This document shows, piece by piece, positions 1-8,367 of a stretch of DNA of 34,371 bases. Where the stretch lies: NCBI RefSeq assembly GCF_014836755.1, contig NZ_JACSQF010000021.1:11906-46276 (forward strand), written 5' to 3'. Within the stretch, counting starts at the first letter, position 1, and each line of letters begins with the position of its first letter. Under the pieces are notes generated by a model that was given only the letters and a program-made list of their open reading frames with translations, did not search any database and was not told the DNA's origin. A program made the position numbers and the translations under genes. The stretch comes from Oerskovia merdavium (lineage in GTDB: Bacteria; Actinomycetota; Actinomycetes; Actinomycetales; Cellulomonadaceae).

Positions 1-32
<32 letters not shown>

Positions 33-170
33 CGGTGCGTCGTCCCCTACCCGGCCGGTCGCAGCGACCTCGGACGTCGATCGGTAGCGGTTCGCCGGGC
101 GCCCTGCCGGGCCGTGGCGAGGGGCGACCTCGGCGTGGCCGACCCTGCGCCTCCGGGGCCCCGTAGACGA

Positions 171-211
171 CTGCCCCGGTCTCCCCGAGCTGGTCGGGGG
201 GACCGGGGCAG
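171..211 (-). terminator. Strong hairpin after the HAD phosphatase gene
   Basis: Arms 171-188 and 194-211 pair over 18 bp with one G-U type position, around a 5-nt loop. The hairpin lies just past the stop codon of the minus-strand HAD gene (233). There is no U-tract, as is common for terminators in high-GC actinobacteria. Bases 31-170 upstream of it show no gene I can support. Confidence 0.7.
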
Positions 212-232
212 CGTGCTGTCCGGGGGCGTGCG

Positions 233-1006
233 TCAGACGAGGTCGACGAGGTTCGCGATCGAGTCGACGACCTTGCTGGGACGGAACGGGAACGTGTCGA
301 CCTCGTGGAGCTTGGTCGAGCCCGTCATCACGAGGTAGGTGTAGAGCCCGGCCTCGATGCCCGCCACGACGTCGGTGTCCATGCGGTCGCCGATCATCGC
401 GGTCGTCTCGGAGTGCGCGTCGATGCGGTTGAGCGCGGACCGGAACATCATGGGGTTGGGCTTGCCCACGAAGTACGGCTCGCGGCCCGTCGCGGCCGTG
501 ATCATGGCGGCGACCGCGCCCGTCGCGGGCAGCGGCCCCTGCTGCGAGGGTCCGGTCGTGTCCGGGTTGGTGCAGATGAAGCGCGAGCCGCCCAGGATCA
601 GGCGCACGGCCTTGGTGATCGCCTCGAACGAGTAGGTGCGGGTCTCGCCCAGGACCACGTAGTCGGGGTCGGACTCGGTGAGCGTGTAGCCGGCCTCGTA
701 GAGGGCCGTCGTCAGGCCCGCCTCACCGATCGCGTAGGCGCTGCCGCCCGGGACCTGGTCGCTCAGGAACTGCGCGGTGGCCAGCGCGGACGTCCAGATC
801 GACTCCTCGGGCACCTCGATGCCGGAGGTGGCGAGGCGCGCGCGCAGGTCGCGGGCCGTGAAGATCGAGTTGTTGGTCAGGATGAGGAACGGGCGCTCCT
901 TGTCGCGCAGCGCGCGCACGAACTCGGCTGCTCCGGGGATGGCGTGGCCCTCGTGGACGAGCACGCCGTCCATGTCGGTGAGCCAGCTCTCGATCACGCG
1001 CGTCAT
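233..1006 (-). CDS. HAD-superfamily (class IIA, NagD-like) phosphatase
   Basis: This 257-residue cytoplasmic protein is a predicted sugar- or nucleotide-phosphate phosphatase of the HAD-IIA (NagD) group. Seen in sequence: the N-terminal nucleophile motif LTDMDGVL (Asp-x-Asp-Gly), motif II LTNNS near residue 45, and the C-terminal GDRMDTDVVAGIEAGL, which supplies the magnesium-binding acidic residues. The length fits the family (about 250-270). The ATG start at 1006 overlaps the DedA stop by 4 nt (ATGA), so the two genes are translationally coupled with DedA first. The natural substrate cannot be read from sequence; NagD relatives act on small phosphorylated metabolites. A strong hairpin follows at 171-211. 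Confidence 0.9.
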   Translation of the reverse strand: MTRVIESWLTDMDGVLVHEGHAIPGAAEFVRALRDKERPFLILTNNSIFTARDLRARLATSGIEVPEESIWTSALATAQFLSDQVPGGSAYAIGEAGLTTALYEAGYTLTESDPDYVVLGETRTYSFEAITKAVRLILGGSRFICTNPDTTGPSQQGPLPATGAVAAMITAATGREPYFVGKPNPMMFRSALNRIDAHSETTAMIGDRMDTDVVAGIEAGLYTYLVMTGSTKLHEVDTFPFRPSKVVDSIANLVDLV

Positions 1007-1929
1007 CGGTGGTCCTCTCCAGGGGTGTGCTCGACGGCGTCCTTCGTCTTCTCGGACCCCGTCGCCGGGGCGGTGGTCGCCTCGGCGGTCGTCAGGGGGG
1101 TGTCGGTCGGGACGGCGGCCGTGGTCGGGACGGCGGAGGTGCCCGCGGTCGCGACGGCGGGGCTCTCCGCAGCGCCGGCGGCGGCGGTGGCCGCTCCGCC
1201 CGCGGCGAGCTCGGCCTTGGTCCGCTGCGACTCACGGCGGGCCCGCAGCACCTCGATGACCACGGGGACGACCGAGACGGCGACGATGAGGACGAGGATC
1301 GTCTCGATGTGGTCGTTGACGAACTGGATGTTGCCGAGCCAGTAGCCGAGCAGAGTCACGCCGACGCCCCACACGAACGCGCCGACCAGGTTGTAGGCGA
1401 CGAACGTCCGGTAGCGCATGCCGCTCATGCCTGCGGCGACCGGGGCGAACGTCCGCAGGAAGGGGACGAACCGGGCCAGGATGACGGTGCGTCCGCCGAA
1501 GCGCTCGAAGTAGTCGTGAGCCTGGTCGATGTACTTGGTCTTGAGGACGCGGGCGTCCGGCGTGAAGAGGCGCGGACCGATCTTGTTGCCGATCAGGTAG
1601 GCGAGCTGGTCCCCGAGGAACGCGGCGGCGAAGATCATGGCGCACACGACCCAGATCGACAGGTTGAGCTCGTCCTGGGCGACCAGGAGGCCAGCGGTGA
1701 AGAGCAGCGAGTCACCGGGCAGGAACGGGAACAGCAGGCCCGTCTCGATGAAGACCACGGCGACGATGCCGAGCACCGCGTACACGCCGAACCTCTCGAT
1801 GAAGCCGCTGATCATGGTGCGCGCGTCGAGCCAGTCCGGCCCCAGCGCGACCACCTGGGTGCCGTCGACGGCGGAGAGCGCCGCGGCCGTGTCGGGCAGC
1901 GTCGAGGTCAGGAGAAGATCGGTGAGCAC
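1003..1929 (-). CDS. DedA family membrane protein
   Basis: A 308-residue integral membrane protein of the DedA/SNARE-associated (VTT domain) family, linked in other bacteria to lipid carrier flipping, membrane homeostasis and proton-motive force. Visible hallmarks: the E-x-G-L-x-x-P-x-x-P-G-D-S-L-L-F re-entrant loop near residue 60, GRTVILARFVPFLRTFAP in the middle, and a final hydrophobic helix pair. The last 60 or so residues are an Ala/Thr/Pro-rich, probably disordered cytoplasmic tail, longer than in typical DedA proteins. I chose GTG 1929 because reading further upstream would run through the promoter and start of the divergent methyltransferase gene; a GGTGG element lies 3-4 nt upstream. 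The gene overlaps the downstream HAD gene by 4 nt. Conserved proximity to fba is known in mycobacteria. Confidence 0.88.
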   Translation of the reverse strand: MLTDLLLTSTLPDTAAALSAVDGTQVVALGPDWLDARTMISGFIERFGVYAVLGIVAVVFIETGLLFPFLPGDSLLFTAGLLVAQDELNLSIWVVCAMIFAAAFLGDQLAYLIGNKIGPRLFTPDARVLKTKYIDQAHDYFERFGGRTVILARFVPFLRTFAPVAAGMSGMRYRTFVAYNLVGAFVWGVGVTLLGYWLGNIQFVNDHIETILVLIVAVSVVPVVIEVLRARRESQRTKAELAAGGAATAAAGAAESPAVATAGTSAVPTTAAVPTDTPLTTAEATTAPATGSEKTKDAVEHTPGEDHR

Positions 1930-2027
1930 GCCACCAGCGTAGTGGGCGTCCCGCTGCACGGACCTGGGCGGCGTGGAGCACCCTGTGAACATCGTGGGGG
2001 GATCCGGGGGCATGGTGACGCACCGGA

Positions 2028-2033
2028 GACAAT
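2028..2033 (+). promoter_or_regulatory. -10-like hexamer of a leaderless promoter
   Basis: GACAAT ends 6 nt before the GTG start at 2040. No Shine-Dalgarno sequence lies between, so transcription would start at or next to the start codon. Confidence 0.45.
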
Positions 2034-2039
2034 GGGTCC

Positions 2040-2792
2040 GTGACGAACTCCTCCGCGCGCCCCCAGCACGAGGGTCGCCCCGCGCGTGACGACCAGCCCG
2101 CAGCGCCCTCCGTGACCCAGGCACCGGACGAGACCACGCACCCCCGCGGTGAGGACCAGGTCGAGGTGGGTGTGGGCCCCTGGCCCGGCGGTCGGGCCGC
2201 CTGGCCGACCGGCGAGCGCTACGACGTCGAGCTGCTCGAGCACGGCGACCGGCGCAACGTCGTGGACGCCTACCGCTACTGGACGGTCGAGGCGATCGTC
2301 GCCGACATGGACGCGCGCCGCCCTGTGGGAAGGCGCCTGCACGTCGCGATCGAGAACTGGGGCCACGACCTGAACATCGGGTCGGTCGTGCGCACGGCCA
2401 ACGCGTTCAACGCGGCGGGCGTGCACATCGTGGGCAGGCGGCGCTGGAACCGCCGCGGCGCGATGGTCACGGACCGCTACCAGCACGTGAGCCACCACCC
2501 GCAGGTCGAGGACCTGCTCGCGTGGGCCGCGGCGCAGCACGACGGCGCGGGCATCCCGGTCGTCGGGATCGACAACGTCCCCGGCTCGATACCGATCGAG
2601 GGCTACCTGTTCCCACGCGAGTGCGTCCTGCTGTTCGGGCAGGAGAGCAGCGGGCTCTCGGCCGAGGCCCGCGAGGCGAGCCGGGAGATCCTGCACATCA
2701 CCCAGCTCGGGTCGACCCGGTCGATCAACGCGGGGGCCGCGGCGGCCGTCGCGATGCACGCGTGGGCCGTGCAGCACGCGTACGAGCCCTAG
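2040..2792 (+). CDS. TrmH/SpoU-family RNA 2'-O-methyltransferase
   Basis: A 250-residue SPOUT-class methyltransferase that would transfer a methyl group from S-adenosylmethionine to a ribose 2'-OH in rRNA or tRNA. The three family motifs are visible: NIGSVVRTANAFNA (motif 1) near residue 110, LLFGQESSGLS (motif 2) near residue 200, and STRSINAGAAAAVAMHAW (motif 3) near residue 225, which together form the trefoil-knot cofactor pocket. About 90 N-terminal residues before the catalytic domain are partly low complexity. The GTG start at 2040 is supported by a -10-like hexamer just upstream, suggesting a leaderless message. The target RNA cannot be assigned. The gene is divergent from DedA and followed by a short hairpin and fba. 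Confidence 0.9.
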   Translation: MTNSSARPQHEGRPARDDQPAAPSVTQAPDETTHPRGEDQVEVGVGPWPGGRAAWPTGERYDVELLEHGDRRNVVDAYRYWTVEAIVADMDARRPVGRRLHVAIENWGHDLNIGSVVRTANAFNAAGVHIVGRRRWNRRGAMVTDRYQHVSHHPQVEDLLAWAAAQHDGAGIPVVGIDNVPGSIPIEGYLFPRECVLLFGQESSGLSAEAREASREILHITQLGSTRSINAGAAAAVAMHAWAVQHAYEP

Positions 2793-2793
2793 G

Positions 2794-2812
2794 CGTCCCG
2801 ACCTCCGGGACG
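2794..2812 (+). terminator. Short hairpin after the methyltransferase
   Basis: Inverted repeat 2794-2800 / 2806-2812 (7 bp, 5-nt loop) directly after the stop codon. The rest of the 2793-2950 gap holds the fba leader, including a small inverted repeat (2871-2876 with 2882-2887, CCATGA/TCATGG) next to a -10-like GATAAC at about 2889. Confidence 0.45.
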
Positions 2813-2950
2813 TCCCAACCAGTGGTGACGGACGTCCACCAGAGGGACGGATCACACCGGCGGTAGGGATCCATGACAAAATCATGGGGATAACAGGGCG
2901 CGCGGCAGTGTCGTCGGCACCCACCTCCTTCCGTCATTGGAGTTCTGCAG

Positions 2951-3973
2951 ATGGCTATCGCAACCCCCGAGGTCTACGCCGAGATGATCGACCGCGCGAA
3001 GGCAGGCAAGTTCGCCTACCCCGCCGTCAACATCACGTCGTCGCAGACCATCACCGCCGCCATTCAGGGCTTCGCCGAGGCCGAGTCCGACGGCATCATC
3101 CAGGTCTCCGTCGGCGGCGCCGAGTACGCGGCGGGCTCGACCATCAAGGACCGCGTCACCGGTTCGCTCGCCCTCGCGGCGTACGCGACCGAGGTCGCCA
3201 AGAACTACGACGTCACCATCGCGCTGCACACGGACCACTGCGCCAAGCAGAACCTGGACTCCTGGGTCCGTCCGCTGCTCGCGCTGGAGATCGAGCAGGT
3301 CAAGGCCGGCAAGCTCCCCACGTTCCAGTCGCACATGTGGGACGGCTCGTCCGTGCCGCTCGACGAGAACCTGATCATCGCCGAGGAGCTCCTCGAGCTC
3401 TCCGTCGCCGCGCGCACCATCCTCGAGATCGAGGTCGGCGTCGTCGGTGGCGAGGAGGACGGCCACACGGCCGAGATCAACGACAAGCTCTACACGACGG
3501 TCGAGGACGGTCTCGCGACGGTCAAGGCCCTCGGTGCGGGCGAGAAGGGCCGCTACCTGACGGCTCTCACGTTCGGCAACGTGCACGGCGTCTACAAGCC
3601 GGGTGCGGTCAAGCTGCGTCCGTCGATCCTCGCGGACATCCAGAAGGCCGTCGGCGACGCGATCGGCAAGGAGAACCCGTTCGACCTCGTCTTCCACGGC
3701 GGCTCGGGCTCCACGGCCGAGGAGATCACGGAGGCCGTGGACAACGGCGTCATCAAGATGAACATCGACACGGACACGCAGTACGCGTTCACGCGTCCGG
3801 TCGTCGACCACATCTTCCGCAACTACGACGGCGTCCTGAAGGTCGACGGCGAGGTGGGCAACAAGAAGGCCTACGACCCGCGCGCCTGGGGCAAGCTTGC
3901 CGAGGCCGGCATGGCTCAGCGCATCGTCGAGGCGTCGCAGCAGCTGCGTTCCGCGGGCCAGAAGATCCGCTGA
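2951..3973 (+). CDS. fba: Class II fructose-bisphosphate aldolase
   Basis: A 340-residue zinc-dependent glycolytic and gluconeogenic aldolase that interconverts fructose 1,6-bisphosphate with dihydroxyacetone phosphate and glyceraldehyde 3-phosphate in the cytoplasm. Key class II segments are visible: HTDHCAKQ near residue 95 (catalytic Asp and a zinc-ligand His), EVGVVGGEEDG near 160, TFGNVHGVYKPG with another metal His near 210, FHGGSGS near 240, and NIDTDTQYAF near 265, which binds substrate phosphate. The length matches actinobacterial Fba. The ATG at 2951 has GGAG 8 nt upstream. Codon use is strongly biased to C/G third positions, as expected for a highly expressed gene. A 16-bp perfect hairpin follows at 4038-4073. 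Confidence 0.97.
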   Translation: MAIATPEVYAEMIDRAKAGKFAYPAVNITSSQTITAAIQGFAEAESDGIIQVSVGGAEYAAGSTIKDRVTGSLALAAYATEVAKNYDVTIALHTDHCAKQNLDSWVRPLLALEIEQVKAGKLPTFQSHMWDGSSVPLDENLIIAEELLELSVAARTILEIEVGVVGGEEDGHTAEINDKLYTTVEDGLATVKALGAGEKGRYLTALTFGNVHGVYKPGAVKLRPSILADIQKAVGDAIGKENPFDLVFHGGSGSTAEEITEAVDNGVIKMNIDTDTQYAFTRPVVDHIFRNYDGVLKVDGEVGNKKAYDPRAWGKLAEAGMAQRIVEASQQLRSAGQKIR

Positions 3974-4037
3974 ACGGCTCGCTGAGCCGCCCGCGAGGGC
4001 GGTGAGCCCGGCGGGAGCCTCCCGCCACCAGAAGTGC

Positions 4038-4073
4038 CAGCAGGCCCCGGTCCGTCAGGACCGGGGCCTGCTG
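4038..4073. terminator. Bidirectional terminator, 16-bp perfect stem
   Basis: Arms 4038-4053 and 4058-4073 are perfectly complementary around a GTCA tetraloop. The hairpin sits between the convergent ends of fba and the STAS gene, so it can terminate both. A smaller 7-bp hairpin (4010-4016 / 4020-4026) precedes it. Confidence 0.8.
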
Positions 4074-4131
4074 CGTGTCGCGGGGCCCGCCAGGGGCGCC
4101 CGACGGCGGAGCGACCGTCGGGCGGTCGTCC

Positions 4132-4587
4132 TCAGCGGTCGGTGCGCGGGAGGCGACGGCTCCCGTTGAGGTGCGTGACGCCGTCGGGCAGGTCGAAACC
4201 GGGGTCCTCGTCGACGATGTCGAGCATGTCCCCGATGCGCGTGACCTCGAGCAGGAAGCGGACGGTCGGGGGAGCGCGCAGCACCCGGACGCGATGCGGC
4301 CCGCGGGTCGCGAGCCGCGCGAGGAACGCCACGCCCGAGGAGTCCATGAAGGTCACGTGGTGCGCGTCGATCTCGACGGGGAGGCCCGTGGCCTCGGCGT
4401 CCGCGGTCGCGTCCAGCAGGTCCGGGCCCAGATCGGCGTCGATCTCGCCCGACAGCACGATGCGGGCGCGTGTCGCCCCGACGATGACGTGAACGCTCGC
4501 AGGGTCGGACTGCTCCGTCACGACGTTGCTCGACCCGGTCGCGGGGTCGTCAGGCTCGCTACCAACCGTGGTGTTACCGTCGCGCAC
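4132..4587 (-). CDS. STAS-domain anti-sigma factor antagonist
   Basis: A 151-residue SpoIIAA/RsbV-type protein. In this family the unphosphorylated form binds and sequesters an anti-sigma kinase, releasing a stress sigma factor. The STAS fold spans roughly residues 30-130; FMDSSGVAFL carries the expected phosphorylatable Ser. About 30 polar N-terminal residues and a C-terminal tail with DLPDG lie outside the fold. I chose GTG 4587, not an upstream ATG at 4638, because GGGAGGAG sits 4-5 nt before it. It is divergent from the SpoIIE-type phosphatase/kinase, its likely partner, and convergent with fba. No sigma factor gene lies in the window. Confidence 0.88.
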   Translation of the reverse strand: MRDGNTTVGSEPDDPATGSSNVVTEQSDPASVHVIVGATRARIVLSGEIDADLGPDLLDATADAEATGLPVEIDAHHVTFMDSSGVAFLARLATRGPHRVRVLRAPPTVRFLLEVTRIGDMLDIVDEDPGFDLPDGVTHLNGSRRLPRTDR

Positions 4588-4701
4588 GTTGCTCCTCCCA
4601 GCGTGGACCGGACCCGCACAGGTCTCGGAGATCACCAATCTACGGTTGAATGTCCACTCGGGACAGTAACGCGCTCACGGCAATCTCGGTCGGAGGTGGG
4701 A

Positions 4702-7080
4702 ATGGTCGGCTCGTCGAGCCTCGGGCTGGGCTCCTGGGCCCGCGGTCCGCGCGCGGCCGGGGCCTCCCTGCCGGCGGGTGGTCCGGAGATCTTCGCGCGC
4801 GCCGCGCAGCGGTCCGGGATCGCCTCCTTCCTCCTCGGCCGTCGGTCCGAGGGCATGCCGATGACCTGGGTCAACGACGCCTTCTGCCGGCTCACGGGAT
4901 ACACGGCCGACGAGGTCCTGGGGCGCAGCCCGCGGTTCCTCGCGGACCTTCTCGCGGACCCGGGCGAAGCCGACCAGTTCCGGGCCGCGGTGCTCGAGGG
5001 GCACGAGGTCACGCGCACGGTCCGCAGCGACCGGCACGACGGCACGCCCTTGTGGACGCAGGTCTCGCTGTCCCCGGTCGACGAGGCCGAGGGCGAGATC
5101 ACCCACTGGATCGGCGTGATGATCGACGTCACCGAGCACATCGACCGCTCCGCGGCGCAGCTCGCGTCGCTCGAGCTCGAGCGCCGGGAGCGCGTCAGCC
5201 TCGCGATCATCACCGAGACCTCGGACCTGCTCAACGACCTCGACTACCCGCTCGCGCTGCGAGAGATCTGCGACGTCCTCGAGGGGGCGCTCGTCGGGTG
5301 GGCCGGCTTCTACATGAACGACGACGGGCTGCGCTACGCCGAGGGCATCGACACGACGACCCCGCCGAGCGGACGCGGGCAGCGCCACGGCCGGTACATC
5401 GCGGACGGTGCCGGCGCCGTGGAGGGGGCCATGGGGCTCACGGACGCCCTCGGTGACGCTACGGGTCCCGCGGGGCTCGTGCCCGGCACGGTGATCGACC
5501 TGCAGGACACCGTGCAGGACCTGCTCGACGGACGGATCGACGGTCCGGTCCGCCTGGACCTGACGGCCGACTACCCGCAGTGGTCCGCGTCGAGCTGGTT
5601 GAGCCGGGACGTGCGGCAGCGCACCTCGGCGAGCGCCGAGGCGCCCGAATCCGTCCTGCTCCACCCGATCGCAGGCCGTCGGCGCGTCCTGGGGCTGCTC
5701 GCCACGAGCGGGCTGCCGGCGTCGGTCACGACGGCCCCCGACGCGTCGGGGGCCCAGGCGGTCCTGAAAGCGCTGGCGCGTCGTGCGGGCCTCGCGATCG
5801 ACAACGTGCGTCTGTACGCCCGCGAGCACCGGCTCGCCGAGACGCTCCAGCGCGCCATGCTGCCCGAGCAGGCGGACGTCACGGGGCTCGACGTGTGGAC
5901 CTACTACGCGCCCAACTCCGAGCACGCGCAGGTCGGCGGCGACTGGTACGACGTCCTGCAGATCTCTCCCGACGTCGTCGGCCTGGTGATCGGCGACGTC
6001 GTGGGCCACGACGTCGAGGCCGCCGCCGCGATGGGTCAGCTGCGGTCCGTGGTCCGTTCGTACGCGTACGAGCTCACGACCCCGGGGCCCGTGCTCGAGC
6101 GGGTCGACCAGCTCGTGGTGGGGATGCGCATCCCGCGGTCCGCGAGCCTCGTGTACGCGGCGCTCACGCACCGCTCGGCCGTGCCGTCCGCGACCCGGGC
6201 GTCCGAGCTCGACCCTGAGACGTTCGAGGAGGACGCGACGGTCCTCGACGCCGGCGCGACAGGCAGCGATGACTCGGACGGCCCGGGCGACGACGCGAAG
6301 AGCTGGGCGATCGAGTACTCGCGCGCAGGCCACCTCCCGCCCCTGCTGCTCCGCCGCGGCGAGGTGACCCAGCTCAACGAGGCGGGCGGCTCGCTCGTCG
6401 GGTTCGGCACCGGCACCCGGGCGACGGGCCGGGTCGAGCTCGAGCCCGGCGACGTCCTGCTCTTCTACACGGACGGGCTGATCGAGCGGCGCGACCGTGC
6501 GCTGCGCGTGGGGCTCGATGCCCTCGTGGAGGCGACCCGGTCGATCACGGCCATCGACTCGGCAGGCATCGGCGAGGAGCTCCTCTCGCGCCTCGCGGAC
6601 GCCCCCGAGGACGACGTGGCGCTCGTGGTCGTGCGGATCCCGGACCCGGTCTCGGACCCCGTCACCTCGGCCCTGAGCCCGCGCAGCCGTCGCTGGCTCC
6701 TGCCGAGCGAGCCCGCGTCGATCGGGCGCGCACGCCATGCCGTGCTGCGCACGTGCCAGGCGTGGGACCTGGGCGACAGCGCCAACGCCGAGCTCGTGGT
6801 GTCCGAGCTCGTCGCCAACGGGGTCCTGCACGGCTGGGGCCACCTCGCGCTGCGCCTGTTCGACACGGGGGACGGCCTGCGCGTCGAGGTCGAGGACTCC
6901 AACCCTGCACCGCCCGTCTCGACGGACGGGCACGCGCACCGGATGGGCGGGTTCGGGATGCAGATCGTCGAGCGCCTCGCGGACTGGGGCTGGCGTCCTG
7001 CGGGCTCGGGCAAACTCGTGTGGGCGCGGTTGCGCCCGCTCGGGGAACGCCCGGACAGGACGTCGAGCGCCTCGGACTGA
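4702..7080 (+). CDS. PAS-GAF-SpoIIE phosphatase with C-terminal HATPase (partner-switching regulator)
   Basis: A 792-residue soluble signalling protein. Domains in order: PAS at about 28-145, with a coiled segment after it; GAF-like at about 165-375; SpoIIE/PP2C phosphatase at about 390-650; and an RsbW/SpoIIAB-like HATPase at about 660-790. Visible residues: GGDWYD (from 412) and GDVVGHD (from 431) for metal binding, SRAGHLPPLLL, LLFYTDGLIERRD, DDVALVVVR; then N-box ELVVSELVANGVLHG (near 695) and VEVEDSNPAPP with a later G-rich loop. An Asp/Glu-rich insert of about 35 residues interrupts the phosphatase domain. ATG 4702 has an ideal GGAGG 5 nt upstream. Inferred role: integrate PAS/GAF inputs, then dephosphorylate and/or phosphorylate the two flanking STAS proteins. 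Having phosphatase and kinase-type domains in one chain is known in actinobacteria. Confidence 0.93.
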   Translation: MVGSSSLGLGSWARGPRAAGASLPAGGPEIFARAAQRSGIASFLLGRRSEGMPMTWVNDAFCRLTGYTADEVLGRSPRFLADLLADPGEADQFRAAVLEGHEVTRTVRSDRHDGTPLWTQVSLSPVDEAEGEITHWIGVMIDVTEHIDRSAAQLASLELERRERVSLAIITETSDLLNDLDYPLALREICDVLEGALVGWAGFYMNDDGLRYAEGIDTTTPPSGRGQRHGRYIADGAGAVEGAMGLTDALGDATGPAGLVPGTVIDLQDTVQDLLDGRIDGPVRLDLTADYPQWSASSWLSRDVRQRTSASAEAPESVLLHPIAGRRRVLGLLATSGLPASVTTAPDASGAQAVLKALARRAGLAIDNVRLYAREHRLAETLQRAMLPEQADVTGLDVWTYYAPNSEHAQVGGDWYDVLQISPDVVGLVIGDVVGHDVEAAAAMGQLRSVVRSYAYELTTPGPVLERVDQLVVGMRIPRSASLVYAALTHRSAVPSATRASELDPETFEEDATVLDAGATGSDDSDGPGDDAKSWAIEYSRAGHLPPLLLRRGEVTQLNEAGGSLVGFGTGTRATGRVELEPGDVLLFYTDGLIERRDRALRVGLDALVEATRSITAIDSAGIGEELLSRLADAPEDDVALVVVRIPDPVSDPVTSALSPRSRRWLLPSEPASIGRARHAVLRTCQAWDLGDSANAELVVSELVANGVLHGWGHLALRLFDTGDGLRVEVEDSNPAPPVSTDGHAHRMGGFGMQIVERLADWGWRPAGSGKLVWARLRPLGERPDRTSSASD

Positions 7081-7122
7081 GGCCCGGTCAGGCGCAGGCG
7101 GGACGGGCGGTCGAGGGACCGG

Positions 7123-7464
7123 TCAGGAAGCGTTGGCCCCCGCCGGCGGGTCGCAGCGGTGGTCGACGTCGATCCGGAAGAGGTCGAGCGCGCCGCACAC
7201 CTCGAGGACGAACAGGTCCCGGTCGTCGCACCCCCGCAGGACGGTCGCACCGCCCCGCTTGCGCCCGGAGTCGGCGAGCGAGATGAGGAACGCCGCGCCG
7301 GTCGAGTCCATGAAGGTCACCCGGCACATGTCGATCACCAGGAGCTGGCGTCGTAGTCCGACGACGCGGGCGGCGATCTCGGGGAACTGGTCCCGTTCGG
7401 CGAGATCGAGGTCCCCTGCGATGACGAGAGTGGTCGTCGCGGGGGAGGTGGAGATCTCGATCAT
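7123..7464 (-). CDS. STAS-domain anti-sigma factor antagonist (second copy)
   Basis: A 113-residue protein consisting almost entirely of one STAS domain. The motif FMDSTGAAFL has Thr where the upstream paralogue has the usual Ser; Thr is also phosphorylatable and occurs in known RsbV proteins. The start is ATG 7464, with AGGA 6 nt upstream. It is convergent with the SpoIIE-type gene (stop 7080) and divergent from the DUF3151 gene; their starts are about 70 bp apart. It is only moderately similar to the STAS protein at 4132-4587 outside the core, so this is probably an old duplication or an independent recruitment. Confidence 0.87.
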   Translation of the reverse strand: MIEISTSPATTTLVIAGDLDLAERDQFPEIAARVVGLRRQLLVIDMCRVTFMDSTGAAFLISLADSGRKRGGATVLRGCDDRDLFVLEVCGALDLFRIDVDHRCDPPAGANAS

Positions 7465-7521
7465 GGTCCTGACTCTAGGCGGGTGCGCGTCTCGGTGCAC
7501 ATGCGCTCGTCAGGGGCCTGC

Positions 7522-7527
7522 GAGAAT
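7522..7527 (+). promoter_or_regulatory. -10-like hexamer of a leaderless promoter
   Basis: GAGAAT ends 6 nt before the ATG at 7534, with no Shine-Dalgarno between them. Confidence 0.45.
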
Positions 7528-7533
7528 CGACGG

Positions 7534-7974
7534 ATGTCGACCACACCTGTGCGCCCCAACCTCCTCGACGGACCGCCTCCGGTGCGTCTGCCCGCCGAGC
7601 CGGACGTCGTCGCCGGCCTCGCCCGCGGCGACGAGCCGTTCGGGCTCGCGGCCGCCCACCCCTCGTCCTCGCTGCTCTGGGCGGTCCTGGCCGAAGCCAC
7701 GCTGCGGGACGGCGGGGAGCACGCCCCGGTGACCGCGTACGCGTTCGCGCGCACCGGGTACCACCGGGGCCTCGACGCGCTGCGTCGGGCCGGTTGGCGC
7801 GGTCAGGGCCCGATCCCGGCCGACCACGAGCCCAACCAGGGATTCCTGCGGGCGCTGCTCGCGCTGCACCGCGCCGCCGCGCTCATCGGGGAGACCGACG
7901 AGGCCGACCGCTGCGCCCAGTTCCTGGTCGACTCGGGCACCTCGGTCGACGAGGTCGCCGCGCTCGTCGTCTGA
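7534..7974 (+). CDS. DUF3151 family protein
   Basis: A 146-residue protein recognised as the actinobacterial DUF3151 family from its conserved core: AFARTGYHRGLDALRRAGWR and GFLRALLALHRAAALIGE, with a C-terminal segment of alternating acidic and hydrophobic residues. No signal peptide or membrane segment is present; the function is unknown. The family is typically found near fba and purA, as here, although the STAS/SpoIIE cassette now separates it from fba. The ATG at 7534 is preferred over in-frame codons at 7483 and 7501 because family members start with a short polar leader, and a -10-like hexamer sits just upstream. A compact hairpin follows. Confidence 0.85.
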   Translation: MSTTPVRPNLLDGPPPVRLPAEPDVVAGLARGDEPFGLAAAHPSSSLLWAVLAEATLRDGGEHAPVTAYAFARTGYHRGLDALRRAGWRGQGPIPADHEPNQGFLRALLALHRAAALIGETDEADRCAQFLVDSGTSVDEVAALVV

Positions 7975-7983
7975 CGCAGCCAG

Positions 7984-8000
7984 GACGTCCTCGGGACGTC
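7984..8000 (+). terminator. Hairpin after DUF3151
   Basis: Arms 7984-7990 and 7994-8000 pair over 7 bp with a TCG loop, 10 nt past the stop codon. The rest of the 393-nt gap before purA (to 8367) holds the purA promoter and a leader of about 190 nt; I see no known riboswitch in it. Confidence 0.5.
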
Positions 8001-8166
8001 TCTCCTCGGCGGCGCACCCCGTCGCCCCGTCGCGCCCCCGTCGTTCGTCGCCCGGGGTGCCCGGGGTGCGTGCCCGTGATCCGCACCGGACCGGGACGGG
8101 GGCGGCGCCGTCGGACACGTGGAGCCTGCCTCGTGGACCAGGGGAGCCGTCCAGGGCAAGGACAGG

Positions 8167-8172
8167 TAAACT
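8167..8172 (+). promoter_or_regulatory. purA -10 region (TAAACT)
   Basis: TAAACT preceded by GG resembles an actinobacterial -10 element. It predicts transcription from about 8179 and a long leader before ATG 8368. Nearly the same element with matching downstream bases precedes purS (22346). No good -35 is visible. Confidence 0.45.
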
Positions 8173-8367
8173 CGTCCCGGCTTCCGGGTGACTGCCGCCC
8201 GGACGTGCCTCGGGCCCGCAGAGGACCCGCCGACGAGACGCGACACGCATCGACAACCGTCGACGACGCGTGCCGCCGTTCACCGGCCGGTCTGTCCCCT
8301 GTACGTGCCGGTCGGTGCTGGTCCGTGACCCGGTCCGAGGAACAGGCAGTCTGAAAGTGGGGAATCC

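Noticed and set aside
4075-4701. Upstream in-frame extension of the SpoIIE-type gene by about 200 codons
   Set aside because: It reads antisense through the STAS gene with no domain similarity; ATG 4702 has an ideal ribosome-binding site and gives a normal PAS start.
8173-8367. A riboswitch in the purA leader
   Set aside because: The leader is about 190 nt, but I could not find the conserved core of the purine, PRPP, ppGpp or other known riboswitches; only generic GC-rich hairpins.
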